Part shown: piece by piece, positions 9,184 through 17,649 of the stretch | Numbering within the stretch: position 1 is the first letter of the stretch | Layout of the letters: the number at the start of each line of letters is the position of its first letter | Origin: CANMIH01 sp049116335 | Lineage (GTDB): Bacteria; Pseudomonadota; Alphaproteobacteria; Rhodobacterales; Rhodobacteraceae | Direction of reading: 5' to 3' | Length of the DNA stretch: 64,000 nt | Assembly (NCBI GenBank): GCA_049116335.1 | Contig: JAGDYZ010000046.1 | Coordinates: 26,298 to 90,297, forward strand | The notes under the pieces: generated by a model | Told to the model about the DNA's origin: nothing | Database searches by the model: none | What the model saw: only the letters and a program-made list of their open reading frames with translations | Translations under genes and position numbers: made by a program

Positions 9184-10334
9184 TGACCATTAATGGACAG
9201 GAAATTTCGCTGCAGGATCCTCTGGTTCTGCTGGGTTTGGCGTTTGCGGTTTTGATTTTTCTTGTGCTGCTGACCCTGCGCGCCGTTGCGCGGTCGACCC
9301 GAATAGTTGATCCTCTGGCGCAGCAAATGAGCCACCTTGGTGCGCGAGTGCAGGGATTGTCCGACGGGCAGGAGCGTCTGGCCGGCGGGCTGCACCATGT
9401 GAGCGAAGCGCAGGCGCAAAGCCAGACTGCAATGCTGCAGGTGGTTGAGACGCGTCTGGCCGAAGTGCACAACAAAATGACGGAAAACCTGCATGTCTCG
9501 GCACGCCGCACGGCCCATTCGCTGGGCGAATTGGGCGAACGGCTGCAGGCCATTGATAAGGCACAGGACAATATCACCAAACTGTCCGGCGATGTGCTGT
9601 CTTTGCAGGATATTCTGGCGAACAAACAAACACGCGGTGCCTTTGGTGAGATCCAGCTTCAGGACATTGTGTCCAAAGCGCTGCCCTCCGACAGCTATTC
9701 CTGGCAAGTGACGTTGTCCAATGGGCGGCGGGCCGATTGTCTGATCCATTTGCCAAACCCTCCAGGTCCGATTGTGGTGGATGCCAAGTTTCCGCTGGAG
9801 GGCTATGAGGCCATGCAGCGGTCGGAAACCAAAGAAGAGCTCGCCCGTGCGGCGCAGGCCTTTCGCCTGTCGGTGCGCAAACATATCCGCGACATTCGCG
9901 ACCGCTATATCATTGAGGGCGAGACGGCTGATGGGGCAGTGATGTTCCTGCCGTCTGAGGCGGTCTACGCTGAGCTACACGCACATTTCCCCGAGCTTGT
10001 GCGCGAGGGGTTTGAGGCACGGGTTTGGATCGTTTCACCTACAACGTGCATGGCCACTCTCAATACAATGCGCGCGATTCTAAAAGATGCTCGCATGCGC
10101 GAACAGGCGGGGGCCATTCGCAAAGAACTAGGTCTGCTTTATGCGGATGTTGACCGTTTGAGCGCCCGCGTTTCCAATCTGGATCGGCATTTTGGTCAGG
10201 CGGCCAAGGATATCGAAGAGATCAAGGTTAGCGCCGACAAGGCAGGTAAGCGTGCGCGCCGTCTTGATAATTTCGATTTCGAAGAGATGCACGGAGATGC
10301 CGGACCCACACCGGACGCTCTGACGCGCGGATAG
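9183..10334 (+). CDS. rmuC: DNA recombination protein RmuC homologue
   Basis: RmuC-family protein, 383 residues: an N-terminal membrane helix (about residues 12-32), a long coiled-coil region (about 40-140) and a PD-(D/E)XK-like nuclease domain with ADCLIHLPN and the invariant VVDAKFPLEGYEAM. The family limits short-inverted-repeat recombination and has been tied to defence in some bacteria. The start overlaps the mutL stop by one base (TGATG), indicating coupled translation and a shared repair operon. A GTG three bases earlier is also possible. Confidence 0.9.
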   Translation: MTINGQEISLQDPLVLLGLAFAVLIFLVLLTLRAVARSTRIVDPLAQQMSHLGARVQGLSDGQERLAGGLHHVSEAQAQSQTAMLQVVETRLAEVHNKMTENLHVSARRTAHSLGELGERLQAIDKAQDNITKLSGDVLSLQDILANKQTRGAFGEIQLQDIVSKALPSDSYSWQVTLSNGRRADCLIHLPNPPGPIVVDAKFPLEGYEAMQRSETKEELARAAQAFRLSVRKHIRDIRDRYIIEGETADGAVMFLPSEAVYAELHAHFPELVREGFEARVWIVSPTTCMATLNTMRAILKDARMREQAGAIRKELGLLYADVDRLSARVSNLDRHFGQAAKDIEEIKVSADKAGKRARRLDNFDFEEMHGDAGPTPDALTRG

Positions 10335-10373
10335 CAAGTCTCCCGTTATTAATTGTTTAGTGTTGAATTAATG

Positions 10374-10392
10374 CCATGCGTTTCGCGCATGG
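10374..10392 (+). terminator. Hairpin downstream of rmuC, weak terminator candidate
   Basis: CCATGCG (10374-10380) pairs with CGCATGG (10386-10392) around a 5-base loop. Only two T follow, so termination is uncertain. Confidence 0.35.
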
Positions 10393-10507
10393 TTGCTATG
10401 CGGCTGCGTATCTGCCGCTATACCTTTGGACCTGATATTTCCTGTCTAACGCTTTCACACAAGGGTGTTCGGCATCCGGGAAAATTTGATTTCGCGTTAA
10501 GAGGAGT

Positions 10508-10529
10508 TTTGGTTTAAAGGTAAACCAAA
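10508..10529. promoter_or_regulatory. Inverted repeat in the aceE leader, candidate operator
   Basis: TTTGGTTTA, four bases, then TAAACCAAA: perfect 9-bp arms located 38 bases upstream of the aceE start. The TTTGGT and ACCAAA half-sites resemble the GntR-type PdhR box of enterobacteria (AATTGGT-N3-ACCAATT) but with wider spacing. The regulator is not identified. Confidence 0.5.
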
Positions 10530-10566
10530 TTTGAATGCGCCACGAGCGCGGTAAGGGAGAGGGCAT

Positions 10567-13224
10567 ATGACAGATCATTCCCAAGACATCGATCCAGTCG
10601 AATCCCAAGAGTGGCAGGATGCCGTCGAAGACGTGATCCAACGCGACGGGGCGGATCGGGCGCATTATCTTTTGGACAAAGCGGTCCAGCAGGCACGCGC
10701 CGCTGGCAGCAGATTGCCATTTTCTGCAACAACCCCTTACCAGAATACGATTTCACCGGATGACGAAGTTGAGATCCCGGGCGACACCGACATGGAGTGG
10801 CGCATTCGCACCATCAACCGGTGGAACGCCATGGCGACCGTCGTCAACCGCAACAAAGAAAGCAGCGAATACGGTGGGCATATCGCGTCGTTTGCTTCCT
10901 CCGCTGCGCTTTACGATATTGGGTTGAACCACTTCTGGCGCTCGAAATCGGCCATTCACGGGGGCGATCTGGTATTCTTCCAGGGGCACGTGATCCCGGG
11001 GATCTATGCGCGTTCCTTTATGGAGGGCCGCCTGAGCGAGGAACAGCTTGAGATGTTCCGCTCGGAAGTCTCGGGCAAAGGGCTGTCGTCGTACCCGCAC
11101 CCCTGGCTGATGCCGGATTATTGGCAGTTCCCGACCGTCTCAATGGGTCTGGGGCCGCTGATGGCGATCTATCAGGCACGGTTCATGAAATACATGCACA
11201 ACCGTGGCCACATCGAGATGGGAGACCGCAAAGTCTGGGCCTTCCTCGGCGATGGGGAGATGGACGAGCCAGAAAGCCTTGGCGCAATCCATCTGGCCGC
11301 GCGTGAAGGTCTCGACAACTTGATTTTTGTTGTGAACTGCAACCTGCAGCGTCTGGATGGCCCGGTGCGCGGTAACTCGAAAATTGTGCAAGAGCTAGAA
11401 GGCAACTTCCGGGGCTCCGGTTGGGATGTCATCAAACTGCTTTGGGGCAAAGGCTGGGATGAGCTGCTAGAGAAAGACACCTCGGGCAAGCTGCGTCAGC
11501 TGATGGATGAAACGCTGGATGGCGATTACCAGACCTTCAAATCCAAAGATGGCGCCTATATCCGCGAACATTTCTTTGGCAAATATCCGGAAACCGCCGC
11601 GCTGGTGAAAGACTGGACCGACGATCAGATCTGGGCGCTGCGCCGGGGCGGTCACGATCCGAAGAAGGTCTACAACGCCTTCAAACGCGCGACCGAAGCC
11701 AAGGGTCAGCCAACGGTTCTGCTGGTTAAGACCGTCAAAGGTTACGGCATGGGTTCGGCTGGCGAAGGCCAGAACACCACGCACCAACAAAAGAAAATGC
11801 AAGTGGATGCGCTAAAACAGATGCGTGATCGCTTCCAGATCCCAGTGAAAGACGAAGATCTGGATGGCAAGCTGCCGCTGGTGACCCTCAACAATGCGCA
11901 AAAGGCCTATCTGGCTGAGCGCCGTCGCGAGCTGGGCGGCGAATTCCCGAAACGTTTTTCGGATGCACCGTCGCTTGAGATCCCGGGGCTGGATAAGTTC
12001 AAGGCTCAGCTAGAGAGCACCGGGGATCGCGAGATCTCGACCACCATGGCCTTTGTTCGCATCCTGACCACGCTGCTGCGCGACAAGAATGTCGGCAAAA
12101 ACGTGGTGCCAATTGTACCGGATGAAAGCCGCACTTTTGGGATGGAGGGGCTGTTTCGGTCTGTTGGGATCTACAACCCGAAAGGCCAGCAATACACGCC
12201 AGAAGACCGGGATCAGATGTCCTACTACAAGGAATCTGAAAGCGGTCAGGTGCTGCAGGAAGGGATCAACGAAGCCGGGGCTATGGCCGACTGGATCGCG
12301 GCGGCGACCAGCTATTCGAACCACGGCGTGCCGATGATCCCGTTCTTCATCTACTATTCGATGTTCGGCTTCCAGCGGATCGGTGACTTGGCTTGGGCCG
12401 CAGGCGACAGCCGCGCGCGTGGCTTTATGCTTGGCGGGACTGCGGGTCGCACCACGTTGAACGGGGAAGGTCTGCAACACGAGGATGGCCACAGCCATAT
12501 TCTGGCAGGCACCATTCCAAACTGTGTCAGCTATGATCCCACATTCTCGTATGAGGTGGCTGTCATTGTACAGCACGGTCTGAAGCGGATGTATCAGGAT
12601 CAGGAAGATGTCTATTTCTACCTGACTTTGATGAACGAAAACTACAGCCACCCTGAGATGCCGATGGGCGCGGAAGAGGGGATTATCAAAGGCCTATATC
12701 GTTTCCAGAAAACCGCCAAACTTGCGAAAAAGCATGTCAATCTTATGGGTTCGGGCACCATTCTGGTGCAGGCGATCAAAGCCGCCGAAATGCTGCGCGA
12801 AGACTTTGGTGTGACCTCAGATATCTGGTCGGCCACCTCGCTGAACGAATTGGCGCGGGACTGTCAGGATGTGGCACGCCACAACCGTCTCAACCCATTT
12901 GCAGAGCCGAAAACATCTTATGTCGCGCAGCAGTTTGACGGCGTGAAAGGCCCGATCATTGCCGCAACCGACTATATGAAAAACTACGCCGAACAGATCC
13001 GTACCTGTGTGCCGGGCCGTTACACGGTTCTCGGGACCGACGGATATGGTCGCTCGGACAGCCGAGTGAACCTGCGACGCTTCTTTGAAGTGGATGCAAA
13101 TCACATTGCTGCCGCTGCCATGGTGGATCTGTGGCGCGAAGGTGTGGTCAGCGACAAAGATCTGCAGGCTGCTTTGGACAAATACGACATCGACGGCGCA
13201 AAGCCGAACCCACGTCTGGTGTGA
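10567..13224 (+). CDS. aceE: Pyruvate dehydrogenase E1 component, homodimeric type
   Basis: Thiamine-diphosphate decarboxylase that starts oxidation of pyruvate to acetyl-CoA. At 885 residues it matches the E. coli-type homodimeric AceE. The ThDP-binding motif begins with GDGEMDEPES near residue 228 and ends with NCNLQRLDG; the pyrimidine domain around residue 490-700 includes IPFFIYYSMFGFQR. Shine-Dalgarno aagggaga precedes the ATG. It heads the aceE-aceF-lpd operon. Many Rhodobacteraceae also have a PdhA/PdhB heterotetramer; none is in this window. Confidence 0.96.
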   Translation: MTDHSQDIDPVESQEWQDAVEDVIQRDGADRAHYLLDKAVQQARAAGSRLPFSATTPYQNTISPDDEVEIPGDTDMEWRIRTINRWNAMATVVNRNKESSEYGGHIASFASSAALYDIGLNHFWRSKSAIHGGDLVFFQGHVIPGIYARSFMEGRLSEEQLEMFRSEVSGKGLSSYPHPWLMPDYWQFPTVSMGLGPLMAIYQARFMKYMHNRGHIEMGDRKVWAFLGDGEMDEPESLGAIHLAAREGLDNLIFVVNCNLQRLDGPVRGNSKIVQELEGNFRGSGWDVIKLLWGKGWDELLEKDTSGKLRQLMDETLDGDYQTFKSKDGAYIREHFFGKYPETAALVKDWTDDQIWALRRGGHDPKKVYNAFKRATEAKGQPTVLLVKTVKGYGMGSAGEGQNTTHQQKKMQVDALKQMRDRFQIPVKDEDLDGKLPLVTLNNAQKAYLAERRRELGGEFPKRFSDAPSLEIPGLDKFKAQLESTGDREISTTMAFVRILTTLLRDKNVGKNVVPIVPDESRTFGMEGLFRSVGIYNPKGQQYTPEDRDQMSYYKESESGQVLQEGINEAGAMADWIAAATSYSNHGVPMIPFFIYYSMFGFQRIGDLAWAAGDSRARGFMLGGTAGRTTLNGEGLQHEDGHSHILAGTIPNCVSYDPTFSYEVAVIVQHGLKRMYQDQEDVYFYLTLMNENYSHPEMPMGAEEGIIKGLYRFQKTAKLAKKHVNLMGSGTILVQAIKAAEMLREDFGVTSDIWSATSLNELARDCQDVARHNRLNPFAEPKTSYVAQQFDGVKGPIIAATDYMKNYAEQIRTCVPGRYTVLGTDGYGRSDSRVNLRRFFEVDANHIAAAAMVDLWREGVVSDKDLQAALDKYDIDGAKPNPRLV

Positions 13225-13246
13225 GTGGGTAGAGGAGGAATTTATC

Positions 13247-14494
13247 ATGACGATTGAAGTGAAAGTCCCCGATATCGGCGATTTCGATGCAGTGCCCGTT
13301 GTTACCGTTCTGGTCAGCGTAGGTGACACAATCGCAGAAGAAGATCCGATTGTTGAGCTGGAATCCGACAAGGCCACCATGGAAGTGCCCTCATCGGCGG
13401 CCGGTGTTGTCAAAGAGATCCGCGTGTCCGAGGGGGACAAGGTTGGAGAAGGTGCGGTGATCTTGGTTCTTGAGGGGGCGGCGTCGGCTCCTGCGGAGGC
13501 ACCAAAGGTGGAAGCGCCTGTAGCGGCACCTGCTGCTTCAACCCCCGCGCCGGTTTCAGCGCCTGCTCCTGTTACGGATGCCGGGTTCTCAAAAGTTCAT
13601 GCCTCACCGTCGGTGCGCGCCTTCGCGCGTCGGGTTGAGGTCGATCTGAACACTGTCAACGGCACAGGCCGCAAAGGTCGCATTCTGCGCGAAGATATCG
13701 AGAAGGCGCTGAAAACGCAGACCGCACCTGCCGCTGCCTCTGGTGTGCAGGGTGGCATGGGGATCCCTCCAATCCCGGCCGTGGATTTCTCGAAGTTCGG
13801 CCCGGTTGAAGACGTGGACATGCCGCGCATCAAAAAGCTGTCCGGTCCGGCCTTGCATCGTTCGTGGTTGAACATCCCGCATGTCACCCACAACGACGAA
13901 GCAGACATCACCGACCTGGATAAATACCGCAAAGAAATGGACACGATGGCCAAAGAAGAGGGCTATCGCGTGACCTTGCTGAGCTTTGTGGTCAAGGCCT
14001 CGGTTTCGGCTTTGAAAACCCATTGGGAGTTCAACAGTTCGCTGCACCCAGATGGCGATAAGCTGATCAAAAAAGGCTATTACAACATTGGTTTCGCGGC
14101 GGATACGCCCAACGGTCTTGTTGTGCCGGTGATCAAAGATGCGGATCGCAAGGGCATTGTTGAGATTTCCAAGGACTTGATGGAACTGTCCGCCAAAGCG
14201 CGCGCGGGTGAGTTGAAATCGGCGGATATGCAGGGCGCAACCTTCACCATTTCGTCGCTGGGCGGCATTGGGGGCACCTCGTTCACACCTATTGTGAACG
14301 CGCCGGAAGTGGCCATTCTGGGGCTGACACGGTCGAAAATGCAGCCGGTCTGGAACGGAGACGAATTTGTGCCTCGCCTGATGCAGCCGCTGTCGCTGTC
14401 CTATGATCACCGCGCCATTGACGGGGCTTTGGCGGCGCGCTTCTGCGTGACGCTGAAAACCCTGCTGGGCGATATGCGCAAGCTGATGTGGTAA
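13247..14494 (+). CDS. aceF: Dihydrolipoyllysine acetyltransferase (E2 of pyruvate dehydrogenase)
   Basis: Core of the complex; moves acetyl groups from E1 to CoA on a swinging lipoyl arm. 415 residues: one lipoyl domain (about 1-75, lipoylated Lys42 in ESDKATMEV), an Ala/Pro-rich linker, a peripheral-subunit-binding domain (about 118-152, SPSVRAFARR), a second linker, and the catalytic domain with HRAID (His388, Asp392). E. coli AceF has three lipoyl domains, this one only one. The ATG at 13247 follows agaggagg and lies 22 bases after aceE; upstream in-frame starts overlap aceE and are rejected. Confidence 0.95.
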   Translation: MTIEVKVPDIGDFDAVPVVTVLVSVGDTIAEEDPIVELESDKATMEVPSSAAGVVKEIRVSEGDKVGEGAVILVLEGAASAPAEAPKVEAPVAAPAASTPAPVSAPAPVTDAGFSKVHASPSVRAFARRVEVDLNTVNGTGRKGRILREDIEKALKTQTAPAAASGVQGGMGIPPIPAVDFSKFGPVEDVDMPRIKKLSGPALHRSWLNIPHVTHNDEADITDLDKYRKEMDTMAKEEGYRVTLLSFVVKASVSALKTHWEFNSSLHPDGDKLIKKGYYNIGFAADTPNGLVVPVIKDADRKGIVEISKDLMELSAKARAGELKSADMQGATFTISSLGGIGGTSFTPIVNAPEVAILGLTRSKMQPVWNGDEFVPRLMQPLSLSYDHRAIDGALAARFCVTLKTLLGDMRKLMW

Positions 14495-14505
14495 GGGGAC
14501 AGATC

Positions 14506-16251
14506 ATGGAGATTAAAGTACCTGATATCGGTGATTTCGATGTGGTCCCGGTTGTGAGCATTCTGGTCGCGGTGGGGGACACTGTGGCCGAAGAAGATGC
14601 GCTGATTGAGCTGGAATCTGACAAAGCCACTATGGAAGTGCCCTCACCCGCCGCAGGTGTGGTGAAAGAGATCCGCGTCTCAGAGGGTGACAAAATAGGC
14701 GAAGGTCATGTGATCCTTGTGTTGGACGAGGCGGGCGCGTCTGCGGGGGCCATTGAGACCCCCACCCCCGCGGCGGAGGCGGGCATGCCCGCACCGCAGG
14801 CGATTGCCGCGACCGGCACCGCAACTGGCGCAGGTGATGTGCATGCAGAGGTGGTTGTTCTGGGCTCTGGCCCCGGGGGATACACCGCAGCATTTCGTGC
14901 GGCTGATTTGGGCAAAAAGGTTGTTCTGATTGAGAAAAACCCGACTTTGGGTGGGGTTTGTCTGAATGTTGGCTGTATTCCCTCCAAAGCGTTGCTGCAT
15001 GTGGCTAAGGTGATTACCGAGGCCGAAGAGATGGCCTCGCACGGGGTGTCGTTTGGCAAACCTGAGATCAACCTAGATGAGCTGCGCGCCTTCAAAGATG
15101 GGGTGGTTGGCAAGCTGACCGGCGGTCTTGAAGGCATGTCTAAAGGCCGCAAGGTTGAGGTTGTGCGTGGCACTGGTCTGTTCACCGGTCCAAACATGAT
15201 CGAGGTTTCGGGCGACGCCGGTGTGACCAAAGTGTCCTTTGATCAATGTATCATTGCCGCTGGGTCTGAGCCGGTGAACCTGCCGTTTATTCCGCAAGAT
15301 GACCGTGTGATCGACAGCACCGGCGCGCTCGAGTTGCGGGATGTACCCGAGCGTATGCTTGTTCTGGGTGGCGGCATCATTGGTCTGGAAATGGCCTGTG
15401 TCTATGACGCCTTGGGATCGAAGATCACCGTTGTTGAGCTCATGGATCAGATCATCCCCGGCGCGGACAAGGACATTGTCAAACCGCTGATGACTCGCAT
15501 CAAAGGTCGCTATGAAAACATCTTCCTCAAAACCAAAGTGGTTGCGGTTGAGGCCAAAGACGATGGGATGCACGTCACCTTTGAAGATGACAAAGGTGAG
15601 CAGTTCTCGGATCGCTTTGACAAGGTGCTGGTTGCGGTTGGTCGCAAACCAAACGGCAAGCTGATTGATGCGGATAAGGCGGGTGTCGCCGTGGATGAAC
15701 GCGGCTTTATCGCGGTCGATAGCCAGCAACGTACTGGTGTTCCACATATTTTCGCCATTGGTGATTTGGTGGGTCAGCCCATGTTGGCGCATAAGGCGGT
15801 GCATGAAGGTAAGGTTGCGGCCGAAGTTGCGGCGGGTCAAAAGCGTCATTTCGATGCCAAACTGATTCCGTCGGTGGCCTATACCGATCCGGAAGTGGCC
15901 TGGTGTGGGGTGACCGAAACCGAGGCCAAGGCCAAAGGCATCACCTATGAGAAAGGTGTGTTCCCCTGGGCCGCGTCGGGCAAAGCTCTGTCCAATGGAC
16001 GCAGCGAAGGCATGACCAAACTGCTGTTTGACCCCGCAGATGACCGCGTGATTGGCGCCTGCATCGTGGGCACAAATGCCGGGGATCTGATTTCTGAGGC
16101 GGCACTTGCCATCGAAATGGGGGCGGACGCTGTGGACCTTGGGCATACCATTCACCCGCACCCGACATTGTCGGAAACGGTGAACTTTGCGGCAGAGATG
16201 TTTGAAGGGACGATCACCGACCTGATCCCACCCAAAAAACGCAAAAAGTAA
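14506..16251 (+). CDS. lpdA: Dihydrolipoyl dehydrogenase (E3) with N-terminal lipoyl domain
   Basis: FAD enzyme that reoxidises the lipoyl arm and makes NADH. 581 residues, about 110 longer than a plain E3, because it carries its own lipoyl domain (Lys40 in ESDKATMEV) and an Ala/Pro linker. The dehydrogenase part starts near residue 114 with the FAD motif GSGPGGYTAA; the redox disulfide is Cys152/Cys157 (GGVCLNVGCIP); the catalytic HPHPTLSE is near the C-terminus. The lipoyl domain is almost a copy of that in aceF, suggesting duplication. The start follows aceF by 11 bases. Confidence 0.95.
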   Translation: MEIKVPDIGDFDVVPVVSILVAVGDTVAEEDALIELESDKATMEVPSPAAGVVKEIRVSEGDKIGEGHVILVLDEAGASAGAIETPTPAAEAGMPAPQAIAATGTATGAGDVHAEVVVLGSGPGGYTAAFRAADLGKKVVLIEKNPTLGGVCLNVGCIPSKALLHVAKVITEAEEMASHGVSFGKPEINLDELRAFKDGVVGKLTGGLEGMSKGRKVEVVRGTGLFTGPNMIEVSGDAGVTKVSFDQCIIAAGSEPVNLPFIPQDDRVIDSTGALELRDVPERMLVLGGGIIGLEMACVYDALGSKITVVELMDQIIPGADKDIVKPLMTRIKGRYENIFLKTKVVAVEAKDDGMHVTFEDDKGEQFSDRFDKVLVAVGRKPNGKLIDADKAGVAVDERGFIAVDSQQRTGVPHIFAIGDLVGQPMLAHKAVHEGKVAAEVAAGQKRHFDAKLIPSVAYTDPEVAWCGVTETEAKAKGITYEKGVFPWAASGKALSNGRSEGMTKLLFDPADDRVIGACIVGTNAGDLISEAALAIEMGADAVDLGHTIHPHPTLSETVNFAAEMFEGTITDLIPPKKRKK

Positions 16252-16271
16252 TCGGTCTGATTTGATGAAAA

Positions 16272-16298
16272 ACGCCGGCCTGTGGGCCGGCGTTTTTT
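16272..16298 (+). terminator. Intrinsic terminator of the aceE-aceF-lpdA operon
   Basis: ACGCCGGCC (16272-16280) pairs perfectly with GGCCGGCGT (16285-16293) across a 4-base loop, followed by a run of T. Confidence 0.92.
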
Positions 16299-16341
16299 GT
16301 ACAGTTTGTACTCTTTGTACGCCCTCACGCGCAGTTTGTAC
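16296..16341 (+). repeat. Four phased TTTGTAC heptamers
   Basis: TTTGTAC occurs at 16296, 16305, 16314 and 16335. The first three are spaced exactly 9 bases apart and the last 21 bases later. The array begins in the T-run of the lpdA terminator and ends about 100 bases before the DUF3775 gene. Function unknown; a protein-binding array controlling the next gene is possible. Confidence 0.55.
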
Positions 16342-16438
16342 CATCCATGTAGAGCAGAGCGTGGCGCCTTCACTTGTTCAGGATCAAAGTGCGCGCGAGA
16401 CAACAGGCGCATGATCGGGACAGAAAAGGAGACGCGAG

Positions 16439-16768
16439 ATGGATAAGATCAGTGTCAGAAAAGTCGCCGCCGTGATTGTCATGGCGCGCGAGTTGCATCG
16501 GGCCGAAGGTGAGCTGCGCGGTTTCATTGACCGCATGGATGAGGACGAACAGGCCGCTTTGGTTGCAATCATGTGGGTTGGACGCGGAGCGTTTGAAGCG
16601 GAAGAGTTTGGTGAGGCCTTTGCGACCGCCTATGCCGAGGCGTCGACCCCCACCGCCGATTACCTGATCGGGACCCCGCATTTGGTGGACCATCTGGAAA
16701 GCGGTCTCGAAGCGCTTGGGTTTGATGCTTTGGATGAGGAAGACGAGCTGATGACACGTGGGGCGTGA
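16439..16768 (+). CDS. DUF3775 family protein
   Basis: Small, very acidic protein of 109 residues (MDKISVRKVAAVIVMAREL at the start). The Glu/Asp-rich helical pattern and the pair of segments around MWVGRGAFEAEEF fit the DUF3775 family, which has no established function. A good Shine-Dalgarno (aaaaggaga) precedes the ATG. It is a single gene between the aceE operon terminator and an SDR gene. No catalytic motif is visible. Confidence 0.8.
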   Translation: MDKISVRKVAAVIVMARELHRAEGELRGFIDRMDEDEQAALVAIMWVGRGAFEAEEFGEAFATAYAEASTPTADYLIGTPHLVDHLESGLEALGFDALDEEDELMTRGA

Positions 16769-16893
16769 TCCCGGGTCTGCCTGAGTTGCAGCTTTGAGAG
16801 ATCACCTAGTTTAGGTGTGGTTTCCCGCTTTCCAAATCCGAGGGGATTTGCTCGTATGACGCAGGGCACAGACACAGGAAGAGAGCCGGATTT

Positions 16894-17649
16894 ATGGAGA
16901 CGCAACCTGCACCGATCGTTTTGATCACCGGGGCAAGTAAGGGCATTGGTGCGGCAACGGCTGTGGCTTTTGCGCAGGCTGGATATGATGTCTGTGTCAA
17001 TTTCTATTCGGACAAGATCGGAGCAGATGACACCGTGGCGCGGTGTCAGGCGGCAGGCGTGCGTGCGGTCGCGATCAAAGCCGACGTGGCGGACCGGGAT
17101 GCTGTTCGACGGATGTTTGAAGACTGCGACGCGGCCTTGGGGCCGGTGCGTTGTCTGGTGAACAATGCCGGAATTATTGGCGGGGCCACCTCGCTCGAAA
17201 GCCTGACGGAAAGCGCCCTGACCAGCACCTTTGCGACCAATCTTTTTGGGGCGGTTTATTGTCTGCAAGAGGCGATCCCGCGGATGCGGAAAGTGGTTGG
17301 TGGGGCTATAGTGAATATTTCATCTGTGGCGGCCACTGCAGGCAGCCCGGGGGAATATGTCCATTACGCGGCCTCTAAAGGTGCGCTGGAAACCCTGACC
17401 ATCGGCGCGGCAAAAGAGCTTGGGCCCCAGGGCATTCGCGTGTCGGCCATTCGGGTTGGCACAACTGCTACAGATATTCACGACCGGGAGGGCAATCCGG
17501 ATCGTCCCGGCATGGTGGCCGCGATGACACCTCTTGGGCGCATTGCTCAGCCTGACGACATTGCCGAGGCGGCGGTTTGGCTGGCCTCTCCCAAGGCTAA
17601 ATTTGTCTCGGGCACTGTGCTGACGGTCGCCGGTGGGCTTAGCCCTTAA
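16894..17649 (+). CDS. SDR family NAD(P)-dependent oxidoreductase
   Basis: Classical short-chain dehydrogenase/reductase, 251 residues. The cofactor motif TGASKGIG is at 12-19, NNAG at 90-93, the catalytic Ser at 143/144 (NISSVA) and Tyr158-x3-Lys162 (YAASK). The sequence resembles FabG-like sugar or alcohol dehydrogenases, but substrate specificity is not readable. Its stop codon overlaps the end of dinB by four bases on the opposite strand. Confidence 0.9.
   Translation: METQPAPIVLITGASKGIGAATAVAFAQAGYDVCVNFYSDKIGADDTVARCQAAGVRAVAIKADVADRDAVRRMFEDCDAALGPVRCLVNNAGIIGGATSLESLTESALTSTFATNLFGAVYCLQEAIPRMRKVVGGAIVNISSVAATAGSPGEYVHYAASKGALETLTIGAAKELGPQGIRVSAIRVGTTATDIHDREGNPDRPGMVAAMTPLGRIAQPDDIAEAAVWLASPKAKFVSGTVLTVAGGLSP

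Noticed and set aside
15073..16344. 423-residue open frame on the minus strand
   Set aside because: Entirely antisense to lpdA; composition matches an antisense artefact and it would run through the lpdA terminator.
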